From positions 1 through 37,563 of IMG/VR virus record IMGVR_UViG_3300043823_000113: a stretch of DNA of 37,563 nt; one strand, written 5' to 3'. Of the stretch, positions 7,410 through 14,408 are shown in pieces. A model generated the notes under the pieces. The model worked only from the letters and a program-made list of their open reading frames with translations, had not been told where the DNA came from and did not search any database. Within the stretch, counting starts at the first letter, position 1; the number at the start of each line of letters is the position of its first letter. Source of the stretch: a virus. Made by a program: the position numbers and the translations under genes.

Positions 7410-7650
7410 CAATTACAAAGATCCAGAGTACGGTGAAATTGCAAAACTCCGCCCAACCGCTGGAAAAGAAGCAGACTATCGGGAACTTGGACCAATCTCA
7501 GTATGTCCATGTGGCTCTGAGTTATGGAACCTCAAAGTCAAATTTGATGATGAAGGGGAAGTTGGAATGTACTTTCTCGATATGCGATGTGCATTATGTG
7601 ACAGCCTTGCAACAGCTCCTACACCAAGTGACGCAGAGGATGGTGAATAA
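7402..7650 (+). CDS. Small zinc-ribbon-like protein inserted in the nuclease locus
   Basis: This 82-residue protein starts at GTG 7402, with AAGGGA six nt upstream, and overlaps the end of the nuclease N-fragment by 8 nt. It has two Cys pairs, CPCGSELWN and CALCDS, likely a zinc ribbon, separated by a beta-hairpin segment (MYFLDM). Proteins with this CPCGS...FLDM...C..C pattern are familiar small proteins of aquatic phages with no known function. The gene ends ATGA-style on the next start. Confidence 0.7.
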   Translation: MSDNYKDPEYGEIAKLRPTAGKEADYRELGPISVCPCGSELWNLKVKFDDEGEVGMYFLDMRCALCDSLATAPTPSDAEDGE

Positions 7651-7847
7651 TGGGTAAGAAACGCGCTAAGATTATTAGTCGTGATGCTTTTGCCCAAGCA
7701 TTTGTTGAAGCAGAGATGGTCATGCGACGCAACTTAGGACGACAAATCATAAACCTAATTGACAATACTGATAATGAGGATATTATTAAGGGATTGGAAA
7801 TGGCTAGAGATGTTGTTATTGGAAAGGTTATTGCAGATGGATCTTGA
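7650..7847 (+). CDS. Small helical protein inserted in the nuclease locus
   Basis: This 65-residue, mostly helical protein has a basic N-terminus (MGKKRAKIISRDAF). It overlaps the preceding stop by one base (TAATG) and the start of the nuclease C-fragment by 11 nt. The family was not recognised. With the zinc-ribbon gene it forms a two-gene block that separates the halves of the nuclease. Confidence 0.6.
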   Translation: MGKKRAKIISRDAFAQAFVEAEMVMRRNLGRQIINLIDNTDNEDIIKGLEMARDVVIGKVIADGS

Positions 7848-8505
7848 AAAGATTTGGGATGAATCATTCCAACAGGCTGTAACTGAAGTTACAGAAAAGA
7901 CTGGCACCGCACCTGATAGTTGGCGCGTTGGTGGCAGAGCAAGCAAAGCAAATCCTGATAAGGAAAATGGAACTTGGTGGTATGCCAATGGTAAAGAGAT
8001 GTTTCAAACATTTATTGATTCATGGCGCAATCAAAAGTTTCAAGTATGGCAAGCGCCTGATGGCAACTATGGCATTGAAATGGAATTTAATGTTATGTTT
8101 GGTGACTCGCTCATCAAGGCTTTTCCTGATGCAATAGTTGTAATGCCAACTGGTGAACTAGCAGTTGTAGATTTTAAGACTGGTAGTTACACACCTGACA
8201 GTGGTATGCAACTAGGTTTATATGCCAGCTGTATTGAATCAGTCTTTGGCATTAGACCAACTCGTGGCTTTTTCTACTCAGCCCGTAAGGCTGAGTTTAT
8301 TGAAGTGTTTGACCTTAATCGCTGGACAATCCCTGTATTTACAGCATTGTTCAAAGATTTTAACACCGCCTTGAACAATCAAATATTTTTACCTAACATT
8401 GGTATGGCGTGTAGCACCTGTGGCGTGGCAGATTATTGCTATGCTAAGGGTGGACAATTAGCAGAGTTATATGATCCACTAACACAAACAAACAAAGGAG
8501 AATAA
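7837..8505 (+). CDS. Cas4/RecB-like PD-(D/E)XK nuclease, C-terminal catalytic fragment
   Basis: This 222-residue fragment has its ATG at 7837, nine nt after GGAAAGG. It holds the catalytic core: E81/E83 in GIEMEFNV, D98 in FPDAIVV, D112-F-K114 in VVDFKTG, and the QLGLYA motif (Q125, Y129). The three C-terminal cysteines C192, C195 and C201 (ACSTCGVADYC) correspond to the Fe-S cysteines of Cas4/AddB, and the fourth is on the separate N-fragment. It begins DLEKIWDESF, the helix expected to follow the N-fragment. The two parts sum to 285 residues, a normal family length. A role in DNA end processing during replication or recombination is inferred. Confidence 0.8.
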   Translation: MDLEKIWDESFQQAVTEVTEKTGTAPDSWRVGGRASKANPDKENGTWWYANGKEMFQTFIDSWRNQKFQVWQAPDGNYGIEMEFNVMFGDSLIKAFPDAIVVMPTGELAVVDFKTGSYTPDSGMQLGLYASCIESVFGIRPTRGFFYSARKAEFIEVFDLNRWTIPVFTALFKDFNTALNNQIFLPNIGMACSTCGVADYCYAKGGQLAELYDPLTQTNKGE

Positions 8506-8506
8506 A

Positions 8507-8977
8507 ATGCCAGCACCAGATACAACCAAATTGCAAATTAATTACAAACTTGCAGATGGTACATTAGTTAATGCATATGCATTAAATGCAGGTGAATTAC
8601 AAGCACAGCTAGAATCAATTGAGAGTTTAGCTCAACAAATTATTAAAGTTGGTGCTACATTAAATGGCAAAGGCCCAGTTCCAATCTTTGGTCAAGGCCA
8701 AAATCACTCATCACAATTTAGTGGTTCAGCAGTGCCATCACTTCAATCACCATTAAATGGTTCAGCAGTAGCAGCAGTTCAATCACAACTAGGTGGAGAA
8801 GTTATTAGCGTAACTACAACACCAGCTGCACCAATTACAGATGCTCGTCATTGCAAACACGGTGAGCGTCAATATCGTGAATCAAAGCCAGGCGCACCAA
8901 AGCCTTGGAAGGGTTATTTCTGCCCATCTCCAAAGGGTACACCTGATCAATGCGAGCCAAACTTCGTAAGAGGTTAA
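8507..8977 (+). CDS. Conserved phage protein with a C-terminal Cys/His motif
   Basis: This 156-residue protein has a strong ribosome-binding site (AAAGGAG). The N-terminal 60 residues are a beta strand followed by a helix (GELQAQLESIESLAQQI). A low-complexity S/Q/G linker (about 65-110) follows, then a C-terminal zinc-binding-like motif: HCKHGERQYRES, WKGYFCPSPKG and QCEPNF. I recall this C-terminal signature in actinophage proteins beside nuclease and helicase genes. A DNA-replication accessory role is likely, but its function is unknown. Confidence 0.65.
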   Translation: MPAPDTTKLQINYKLADGTLVNAYALNAGELQAQLESIESLAQQIIKVGATLNGKGPVPIFGQGQNHSSQFSGSAVPSLQSPLNGSAVAAVQSQLGGEVISVTTTPAAPITDARHCKHGERQYRESKPGAPKPWKGYFCPSPKGTPDQCEPNFVRG

Positions 8978-8983
8978 TCGCCA

Positions 8984-9814
8984 ATGCTGTCCTTATATCA
9001 AGCGGCAGCGAAAAGTACAAATGAAAATGCGCTATTACCTGACCTATTCCCTTCGCTAGTAAAGGAAGGGATTAGGTTCCGCAGAGGACAATTAACCATG
9101 ATTGCAGGTCAGCCTAATGCTGGTAAATCATTACTGGCACTATGGATGGCGGTGCAGATGAAAGTACCTACGCTTTATATTTCAGCCGATACAGATGGCT
9201 ATACAACCGCAATTCGTGCAGCAGCAATGGTAACAGGTAACAAAGTTTCTACCATTGAAGAATCGTTTACTAGCGGTGCTGGTTATGAATTTTATGTTGA
9301 TGAGCTACAAGCCATATCTCATGTTAGATTTGACTTTGCACCATCACCAACATTAGATGAAATTGATCTATCAGTTCAAGCATACGCTGAGATGTATGGA
9401 GAATATCCACACATGATTATCGTAGATAATGCTATGAACGTAGTATCTTTTCATAATGATGAGTGGGCAGGGCTTAGAGAAATTGCTAAGGCTATGCACC
9501 ACATGGCTAGAGAAACTGGTGCAGCTATGGTTTTGCTACACCACACAACTGAGAATGAAGGTAAGCCTGATATTCCACCTAGTCGTAAAGCAATTCAGGG
9601 AAAGATTGCACAACTACCTGAAATGATTTTAACTGTCGCACTTGTATCTTATTCAGGTGAATATCGTGTTGCCTGTGTCAAGAACAGATTTGCAAAGAAT
9701 AGTGCTGATGGTTCCCAATATGTTACACTTTGGTCAGACCCAAGCCGTATGTCTATTTACAATGATAGATCAGACCTTGGCATAGCAAACAGTTGGAGTA
9801 ATATCAATGGCTAA
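8984..9814 (+). CDS. DnaB/RecA-fold replicative helicase-like ATPase
   Basis: This 276-residue protein is a RecA-fold ATPase with Walker A GQPNAGKS (42-49) and Walker B MIIVDNAMN (Asp148). The following LLHHTTE and the ISADTDG segment are typical of the DnaB/RepA/KaiC-like group. It is shorter than full DnaB and has no primase-binding N-terminal domain, as in many actinophage helicases. It lies between a nuclease/zinc protein and a resolvase, followed by primase genes, so it is most likely the fork helicase or a loader. Confidence 0.85.
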   Translation: MLSLYQAAAKSTNENALLPDLFPSLVKEGIRFRRGQLTMIAGQPNAGKSLLALWMAVQMKVPTLYISADTDGYTTAIRAAAMVTGNKVSTIEESFTSGAGYEFYVDELQAISHVRFDFAPSPTLDEIDLSVQAYAEMYGEYPHMIIVDNAMNVVSFHNDEWAGLREIAKAMHHMARETGAAMVLLHHTTENEGKPDIPPSRKAIQGKIAQLPEMILTVALVSYSGEYRVACVKNRFAKNSADGSQYVTLWSDPSRMSIYNDRSDLGIANSWSNING

Positions 9815-10172
9815 TCCGTCATATAGTCGCCGTAAAGGTGCATCATTTGAAACTGCCGTATTGAAATTACTTCGTGCTAAGAAGTTTGTAGCAGAACGTT
9901 TGCGCTTAGCAGGTAAAGATGATGAGGGCGACATAGTGTGTATGGTCGCTGGTCGTCCTTTCATCTTTGAATTAAAAGCAACAGCCAAGATGGATTTACC
10001 ACAGTTTTGGCGTGAAGCTACTACAGAAGCATTTAACTATGCAAAGGCAAGAGGTTTAGATGTAGCCCCACCTGCTTATGTAATTGTCAAGCGTCGCATG
10101 GCAAGCATTGAACAGGCTTGGGTAATACAGGACTTGAACCAATGGATCAGTCAGGCACAAAGTGCAGAATAA
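9807..10172 (+). CDS. Holliday-junction-resolvase-like PD-(D/E)XK nuclease
   Basis: This 121-residue protein matches the archaeal Hjc-like fold: RRKGASFETAVLKLL with Glu15, GKDDEGDIV with Asp42, and FIFELKATAK giving E55-x-K57. It should cut four-way junctions or branched DNA before packaging. It overlaps the helicase gene by 8 nt and the primase zinc-domain gene by 11 nt. Confidence 0.85.
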   Translation: MANPSYSRRKGASFETAVLKLLRAKKFVAERLRLAGKDDEGDIVCMVAGRPFIFELKATAKMDLPQFWREATTEAFNYAKARGLDVAPPAYVIVKRRMASIEQAWVIQDLNQWISQAQSAE

Positions 10173-10530
10173 GCCAGACATTACACCCGTCCTTGAACAT
10201 TATGGAATAAATGTAATTGACAAGCATGGGTGGGTGGCTTGCAAGTGTATCTTGCATGACGACACACACGCTAGTGCTGCATATAATTTAGATATGCAAC
10301 TGTACAATTGTCTTGTATGTCAGATACTAGGTGACTCTATTGAATTAGTAAAGCGCATGGAAAGGTTGGAATTTAAGGATGCTAAGCGAAAAGCAGAGAC
10401 AATCGCTCACGGAAGCAGCAGAAAAGTATTGCAACGCAATCACACCACAGGCTCAGTCTTACCTATCGGAACGAGGAATAACACAAGAAGTGGCAAGTAT
10501 GTTCCATCTTGGAAGCGTCGTGGAGCCTAG
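10162..10530 (+). CDS. Primase, CHC2 zinc-binding domain polypeptide
   Basis: GTG start, 122 residues. Residues 25-55 form a CHC2-type zinc finger (Cys27/Cys29, His32, Cys50, Cys53: CKCILHDD and YNCLVC), used by DnaG-type primases for template recognition. The helix IELVKRMERLEFKDAKRKAET follows as in primases. After about residue 78 the sequence turns basic and low in family character, and the TOPRIM domain continues in the +1 frame from 10379. The real product may be a frameshift fusion or may act with the TOPRIM polypeptide in trans. Confidence 0.8.
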   Translation: MQNKPDITPVLEHYGINVIDKHGWVACKCILHDDTHASAAYNLDMQLYNCLVCQILGDSIELVKRMERLEFKDAKRKAETIAHGSSRKVLQRNHTTGSVLPIGTRNNTRSGKYVPSWKRRGA

Positions 10531-11017
10531 TGCTGGACATGAACATTCAGTTGGTAGATTATCAATCCCATACCGTACACCAGCTGGTGTGGTTGGATTA
10601 AAGTTTAGAGCAGTTGATAATGAAACAACTCCTAAGTATTTGTATCCTACTGGTCAGAAGGTTGGCCTTTACAATGTTAATGATCTGCATCGCATTTCTG
10701 ACACTATTGCCATTTGTGAAGGTGAAATTGACACGATTATTTTATCAGGTGTGGTTGGTGTACCTGCTGTTGGAGTTGCGGGGGTTGGGCAATGGAAATT
10801 ACATTTCCCAAAACTATTTGAATCGTATGCCAAAATTCTTGTTTTTGCAGATAATGATGTTAAAGAGGATGGACGCAATCCAGGCCAAGAGTTGGCGAAA
10901 AAAATTAAAGAGGATTTACAACAAGCAACGATAATTAACATGCCACCAAATTGTGATGTAAATGAAACTTATTTACAGTATGGAGTTGAGTGGTTCTACG
11001 AGAGGTTGGAAGCGTGA
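10379..11017 (+). CDS. Primase, TOPRIM catalytic domain polypeptide
   Basis: This 212-residue polypeptide lies in the +1 frame relative to the CHC2 gene, which it overlaps by 152 nt. It has a helical linker (TEAAEKYCNAITPQAQSYL), the RNA-polymerase-like basic segment IPYRTPAGVVGLKFRA, and the TOPRIM motifs ICEGEIDTI (Glu114) and LVFADNDV (Asp158, Asp160). This is the nucleotidyl-transfer core of DnaG primases. The internal ATG has only a weak ribosome-binding site, so ribosomal frameshifting from the upstream gene is a real alternative. The stop overlaps the dcm GTG start (GTGA). Confidence 0.85.
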   Translation: MLSEKQRQSLTEAAEKYCNAITPQAQSYLSERGITQEVASMFHLGSVVEPSAGHEHSVGRLSIPYRTPAGVVGLKFRAVDNETTPKYLYPTGQKVGLYNVNDLHRISDTIAICEGEIDTIILSGVVGVPAVGVAGVGQWKLHFPKLFESYAKILVFADNDVKEDGRNPGQELAKKIKEDLQQATIINMPPNCDVNETYLQYGVEWFYERLEA

Positions 11018-11634
11018 GTACATTTGTATCTTTGTTTGCTGGCGTTGGTGGTTTTGATCTTGGCTTAGAACAAGCAGGTCATACTTGTGTTGGGCAAGTG
11101 GAAATAGATAAACATGCACAAAAAATATTAAAAAAGCATTGGCCACATGTGCCTTTGCATGATGATGTAAGAACAGCAGTAGAATGGGCAGAAAGGGAAA
11201 ATTTAATTGGACGAGTGGACATTGTTTGCGGGGGCTTTCCCTGCCAAGACGTATCAGTTGCTGGCAAAAGAGCTGGAATTGCTGGGGCAAGAAGTGGATT
11301 ATTCTTCGACGCCATACAATTTGCAAAGCAAGTCAAAGCACAAACTATCATCTTGGAGAATGTGCCAGGACTTTTATCAAGCAACAACGGACGCGATTTT
11401 GGAGTCGTCATCTCTGAATTGGCCGACGCAGGGTATAGCCACATCGAGTGGCGCATTCTTGATTCGCAATTCTTCGGAGTGCCACAGCGACGCAGAAGAG
11501 TCTTCATTGTCGGAAGTTCTATTGACAGAAGCGGACAGCCGATACTTATTGACAGCCAAAGCAGCGGAAGGGGTGCTTCGCAGATCCAATCGAAATGGCA
11601 AAACTCTGCCAGAGCATTTGCAGAAAGCTCTTGA
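11014..11634 (+). CDS. dcm: DNA cytosine-C5 methyltransferase, N-terminal (catalytic) part
   Basis: The chosen start is GTG 11014, overlapping the primase stop; it gives 206 residues beginning at the SAM-binding motif I (FVSLFAGVGGFDLGLEQAG). Motif IV is GGFPCQDVSVAG with nucleophile Cys77, motif VI is ENVPGLLSS (Glu115), and motif VIII is QRRRRVFIVG (158-167). The frame stops before any target-recognition domain or motifs IX and X, which are encoded at 11637-12023 in another frame. From about 11200 on, the codons are unusually often C-ending (GTC, ATC, TTC, GCC, GAC), unlike neighbouring genes, consistent with the second gene read in the +1 frame here. Phage cytosine methylation usually protects DNA from host restriction. 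Confidence 0.9.
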   Translation: MSTFVSLFAGVGGFDLGLEQAGHTCVGQVEIDKHAQKILKKHWPHVPLHDDVRTAVEWAERENLIGRVDIVCGGFPCQDVSVAGKRAGIAGARSGLFFDAIQFAKQVKAQTIILENVPGLLSSNNGRDFGVVISELADAGYSHIEWRILDSQFFGVPQRRRRVFIVGSSIDRSGQPILIDSQSSGRGASQIQSKWQNSARAFAESS

Positions 11635-11671
11635 GCATGTGGTGGGTCAAGGGACGCAGGGCGCAGAATGA
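11207..11671 (+). CDS. Nested +1-frame protein inside dcm (phage family of unknown function)
   Basis: This 154-codon open frame lies in the +1 frame of dcm. Its TTG start has AAAGGG about 9 nt upstream. It contains FAGAFPAKTYQ (7-17), LSSWRMCQDF (47-56), SSLSEVLL and EGVLRRSNRNGKTLPEHLQKA. From memory, patterns such as FPAKT, SSWRxSQ and GILRRAxxRGKxLP define real phage proteins found beside or over dcm genes. FPAKT here is the shifted reading of the dcm FPCQD motif. This length without stops is unlikely by chance in AT-rich DNA. It could be overprinted, or part of a frameshifted methyltransferase product. No function is known to me. Confidence 0.55.
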   Translation: MDEWTLFAGAFPAKTYQLLAKELELLGQEVDYSSTPYNLQSKSKHKLSSWRMCQDFYQATTDAILESSSLNWPTQGIATSSGAFLIRNSSECHSDAEESSLSEVLLTEADSRYLLTAKAAEGVLRRSNRNGKTLPEHLQKALEHVVGQGTQGAE

Positions 11672-12023
11672 TAAAGACCATGAAACTTGGATTGAATATG
11701 GCATTTGCCCAACGCTTAATGCATTTGAGAATAATACAGAATCGAGGGCGACTGTGTTAGTTTTGTTTGAAGCAACACGCGTAGATGATGTACGCATACA
11801 TAATAATGTAAGTCCAACTGTTCCTACATATTGGGGAACTGGTGGAGCAAGAGTACCGTATTGGTCAACTAATCCTATTCGTCGCTTAACACCAGTTGAA
11901 TGTGAGCGTTTGCAAGGCTTCCCTGACAATTGGACAGAAGGCCAAGCTGACTCACATAGATATAAACAAATGGGAAATGCGGTTACGGTTAATGTAGCAA
12001 AATGGATAGGTTCAAGATTATGA
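11637..12023 (+). CDS. dcm: DNA cytosine-C5 methyltransferase, C-terminal (target recognition, motifs IX-X) part
   Basis: The chosen start is ATG 11637, three nt after the N-part stop, giving 128 residues; ATG 11595 would add 14 residues without family character. The segment contains motif IX (IRRLTPVECERLQGFPDNW, 81-99) and motif X (RYKQMGNAVTVNVAKWIG). A short target-recognition region precedes them (YGICPTLNAF, PTYWGTGGA). It lacks motifs I-VIII, which are on the separate upstream polypeptide in another frame. The same division occurs in two-subunit enzymes such as M.AquI. A -1 frameshift joining the parts is the alternative. Confidence 0.8.
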   Translation: MWWVKGRRAQNDKDHETWIEYGICPTLNAFENNTESRATVLVLFEATRVDDVRIHNNVSPTVPTYWGTGGARVPYWSTNPIRRLTPVECERLQGFPDNWTEGQADSHRYKQMGNAVTVNVAKWIGSRL

Positions 12024-12343
12024 AGCGACCTACAACTGTCAAGGTGCAGGGCATTAAGTATAAGATTAAGTATGATGAGCAATTAGAGGATGCTTATGGC
12101 ATCACCGATTCTGATACTAATACCATATCGCTTTGCCCTATGCCTGAAGATAAACTGATCCGCGTCTTTGTCCATGAGCTAACTCATGCCGTCATATTTG
12201 AAACTCCTATGTATTTACGCAAGAGATTTGACCTAGAGGAAGTATGCGATTTGGTTGGCTTACACTTCTTGGCTATGTTGCGGGACAATAAACATGTCCT
12301 GGAATATATTTTATCTGAGATGGATGAGGAACCAAATGAGTGA
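12020..12343 (+). CDS. Small HExxH zinc metallopeptidase-like protein
   Basis: Start ATG 12020 overlaps the dcm stop (ATGA), giving 107 residues. The motif VFVHELTHAVIFE (His52, Glu53, His56) is the zinc-binding helix of zincins, and the downstream helix with EEVCDLVGLHFL (Glu or His as third ligand) fits SprT/ImmA-like small phage metallopeptidases. It may cut a host protein or act on DNA-protein crosslinks. The substrate is unknown. Confidence 0.7.
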   Translation: MKRPTTVKVQGIKYKIKYDEQLEDAYGITDSDTNTISLCPMPEDKLIRVFVHELTHAVIFETPMYLRKRFDLEEVCDLVGLHFLAMLRDNKHVLEYILSEMDEEPNE

Positions 12344-12560
12344 ACCATTTGAACAGAAGTATAAACAAGCTAAAAAAGATTTACTTATTCTTCGCGCACA
12401 ATATAGAGAATTAGAAAAACGCAGCGCTGAAAAAGTGACTAAAGAAATTGAACTTTTTAGACAATTGACTATTGCTCGTACAGTTTTATTTGGACTTGGC
12501 TGGCGAATGGTTGATAATAAATACTGGACTAATGAACCATTGGAACATGATGATGAGTGA
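12336..12560 (+). CDS. Small coiled-coil protein
   Basis: Start ATG 12336 overlaps the previous stop, giving 74 residues. Residues 5-45 form a charged helix (KQAKKDLLILRAQYRELEKR), then a short GLGWRMVDNKYW segment and an acidic tail. The family was not recognised. Translational coupling on both sides suggests it is expressed with the operon. Confidence 0.55.
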   Translation: MSEPFEQKYKQAKKDLLILRAQYRELEKRSAEKVTKEIELFRQLTIARTVLFGLGWRMVDNKYWTNEPLEHDDE

Positions 12561-12765
12561 ACAATATACCTTTGTAGGCGGGATTAAAGATGGCTCAAAA
12601 GTACCTGATGTATTTTGGATTTTAGACACGATTGAAGTGGTGCAGCACTTATCCACAGGTCAGCATGTGATATACTATTACTCGTTAAACAACGAGGATC
12701 GTAACTGGTATTTAACAAATACAGTTACCCAAGATGGAATAGAGGATGATTGTGGGAGCAATTAA
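12553..12765 (+). CDS. Small hypothetical protein
   Basis: Three consecutive ATG codons (12547, 12550, 12553) overlap the previous gene's end; the last gives 70 residues starting MSEQYTFVGGIKDG. It is beta-rich, with aromatic and Val/Ile strands (TFVGG, HVIYYYSL, WYLTNTV) and an acidic end. The compact repeat-free sequence resembles small single-domain phage proteins. No family was identified. Confidence 0.55.
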   Translation: MSEQYTFVGGIKDGSKVPDVFWILDTIEVVQHLSTGQHVIYYYSLNNEDRNWYLTNTVTQDGIEDDCGSN

Positions 12766-13057
12766 GAACCTTAATAATAACGACTTTGCCGCCAATATGT
12801 GGGAAGTGTTTGATGAAGCTGGCAATTTGCTTCTAAAAAAACATGACGATTATGGCCCAAAGAACATTTCACAATCACCTGGTGGGGCATTAAATGGCTT
12901 GCGTGTACGCATGTGGGACAAGATTGCTCGCATAAATAATCTCATTGACGCTGGTGTTGATCCAAAGAATGAATCTTTAGAGGACAGTTTCAAAGATTTA
13001 TTAAACTATAGCGCCATTGCAATGATGGTACTGAGGGGACAATGGCCTAATGAATAA
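12752..13057 (+). CDS. DUF1599-like nucleotide-modification-associated protein
   Basis: GTG 12752 has AGAGGA six nt upstream (ATG 12746 is the alternative start) and gives 101 residues. The core KKHDDYGPKNIS, ALNGLRVRMWDKIARI and SLEDSFKDLLNYSAIA is the helical signature of DUF1599 / nucleotide-modification-associated domain 1, common in phages and related in fold to MazG-type pyrophosphohydrolases. A role in nucleotide pool or modified-base metabolism is suggested by family, and it lies near dcm. It overlaps both neighbours. Confidence 0.75.
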   Translation: MGAIKNLNNNDFAANMWEVFDEAGNLLLKKHDDYGPKNISQSPGGALNGLRVRMWDKIARINNLIDAGVDPKNESLEDSFKDLLNYSAIAMMVLRGQWPNE

Positions 13058-13214
13058 ACATACTTGGTTTAGAATTAGGTTAAAAATTGGATTGTTTCTT
13101 ATTAAACTAGGAAATTCTAGATTAAATATTGGATTATTTTTTATTAGACTAGGTAATTCTATTTCGTACGGCGCTTGGCTTGAGGACGATTGTAATGAAG
13201 GGCGCGATTGGTAA
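13050..13214 (+). CDS. 54-residue protein with an internal 14-residue duplication
   Basis: The frame runs from ATG 13050, overlapping the previous stop, to TAA 13212-13214, whose last A is the first base of the next ATG. It encodes two consecutive copies of a 14-residue unit, IGLFLIKLGNSRLN and IGLFFIRLGNSISY, matching a 42-bp direct DNA repeat starting at 13086 and 13128. The units are amphipathic or hydrophobic with regular Lys/Arg, so membrane association is possible. The ending is acidic (WLEDDCNEGRDW). Tight coupling on both sides supports it as a real gene. Confidence 0.6.
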   Translation: MNKHTWFRIRLKIGLFLIKLGNSRLNIGLFFIRLGNSISYGAWLEDDCNEGRDW

Positions 13215-13951
13215 TGAAAAGAATCGTAGTCATTTCTGACCTTCAAGCTCCGTACCATGATGTGGGCGCAACTGATACTATTGCAAAATTTATTAAAGCA
13301 TATAAACCAGATGAGGTGGTAAGCGTTGGTGATGAAATTGACTTTCCGCAAATCTCTCGTTGGGAAGAAGGCTCAGGCGGAGAATGGAAGTATGACATTG
13401 GTAAGCACAGAGACACAACTGTTGCACTTCTTGAATCGCTGCAAATTAAACATATTAGCAGGTCAAACCACAGCGACAGACTTTACAATAAACTTCGTGC
13501 AAAAGCCCCAGGACTGCTCGGTTTACCTGAACTTGAGATTGAAAAATTCCTTAAACTCGATGACCTTGGCATCACATATCACCATCAGCCCTATGAACTT
13601 GCCCCTAATTGGATCTTGGTACATGGGGATGAGGGTAACGTACAACCAACTGCTGGAGCAACTGCTCTCGGACTTGCAAAACGAGCTGGTGCAAGTGTCG
13701 TCTGTGGACATACGCACAGAATGGGACTTACCCACTGGACGCAGTCATGGGCTGGCAAATCCAAAACTGTATGGGGACTTGAAGTAGGTCATTTAATGAA
13801 TTTGAAACACGCAAGATATATCAAGGCTGGGTTGTTCACATGGCAACAAGGCTTTGCTATTTTGTATGTTGATGGCAAAACAGTAGTACCAAATCTAGTA
13901 CCAATTGTTAATCGTTCATTTGTAGTTGAAGGTAAGGTTTGGTCTTGGTAG
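13214..13951 (+). CDS. Calcineurin-like metallophosphoesterase
   Basis: Start ATG 13214 (TAATG with the upstream gene) gives 245 residues. The metal-binding motifs are in order: D9 in VVISDLQAP, GDEID (39-43), SNH (84-86, in place of GNHD), a VHGDE segment, and GHTHR near residue 160. The usual DxH first motif is DxQ here, as in some phage members. It likely hydrolyses phosphodiester or phosphomonoester bonds of nucleotides or DNA ends. It sits in the replication operon. Confidence 0.85.
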   Translation: MKRIVVISDLQAPYHDVGATDTIAKFIKAYKPDEVVSVGDEIDFPQISRWEEGSGGEWKYDIGKHRDTTVALLESLQIKHISRSNHSDRLYNKLRAKAPGLLGLPELEIEKFLKLDDLGITYHHQPYELAPNWILVHGDEGNVQPTAGATALGLAKRAGASVVCGHTHRMGLTHWTQSWAGKSKTVWGLEVGHLMNLKHARYIKAGLFTWQQGFAILYVDGKTVVPNLVPIVNRSFVVEGKVWSW

Positions 13952-14408
13952 AAATAACTTTATCACCTGGCGATGTTGCGTGGGCAATTACTGAAGGTAC
14001 ATCTCGCTATAACTACAATCGAGCTAGAGGATTTAATCCATCTAGCAATGCACCTACCTGGGTTGAAGGCTTAGCAAGAGAAGTATCAGGTTGCTTAGGT
14101 GAAATTGCAGTTGCAAGATGGACAGATAAGTTTCCATTTACTTTATTCTCAGATAGAAAAGATGGAGATGTTGGCCCATTTGAAGTTAGAACAACTGCCT
14201 ATCAAACAGGTCGTTTGCTACTAACTGAAAAAGATAATCCTGATAGAAAGTATTTACTGGTTACTTTACCTACTCACTACAAGGCTGTTATTCAAGGCTG
14301 GATGTGGGGTTATGAAGCATTGACTGATAAGTATTACAACACATCCTTACGCAATCCATGCTACATGGTGCCACAAGAGGATCTATATGAGCCAAGGAGT
14401 TTGTTTGA

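Noticed and set aside
11079-11681. 200-codon minus-strand frame opposite dcm
   Set aside because: No ribosome-binding site or family pattern, it runs against the operon, and long antisense openness follows from the codon bias of the two plus-strand frames.
13001-13351. 116-codon minus-strand frame
   Set aside because: Lies against three well-supported coupled plus-strand genes; its internal repeat is just the complement of the duplication at 13086-13169.
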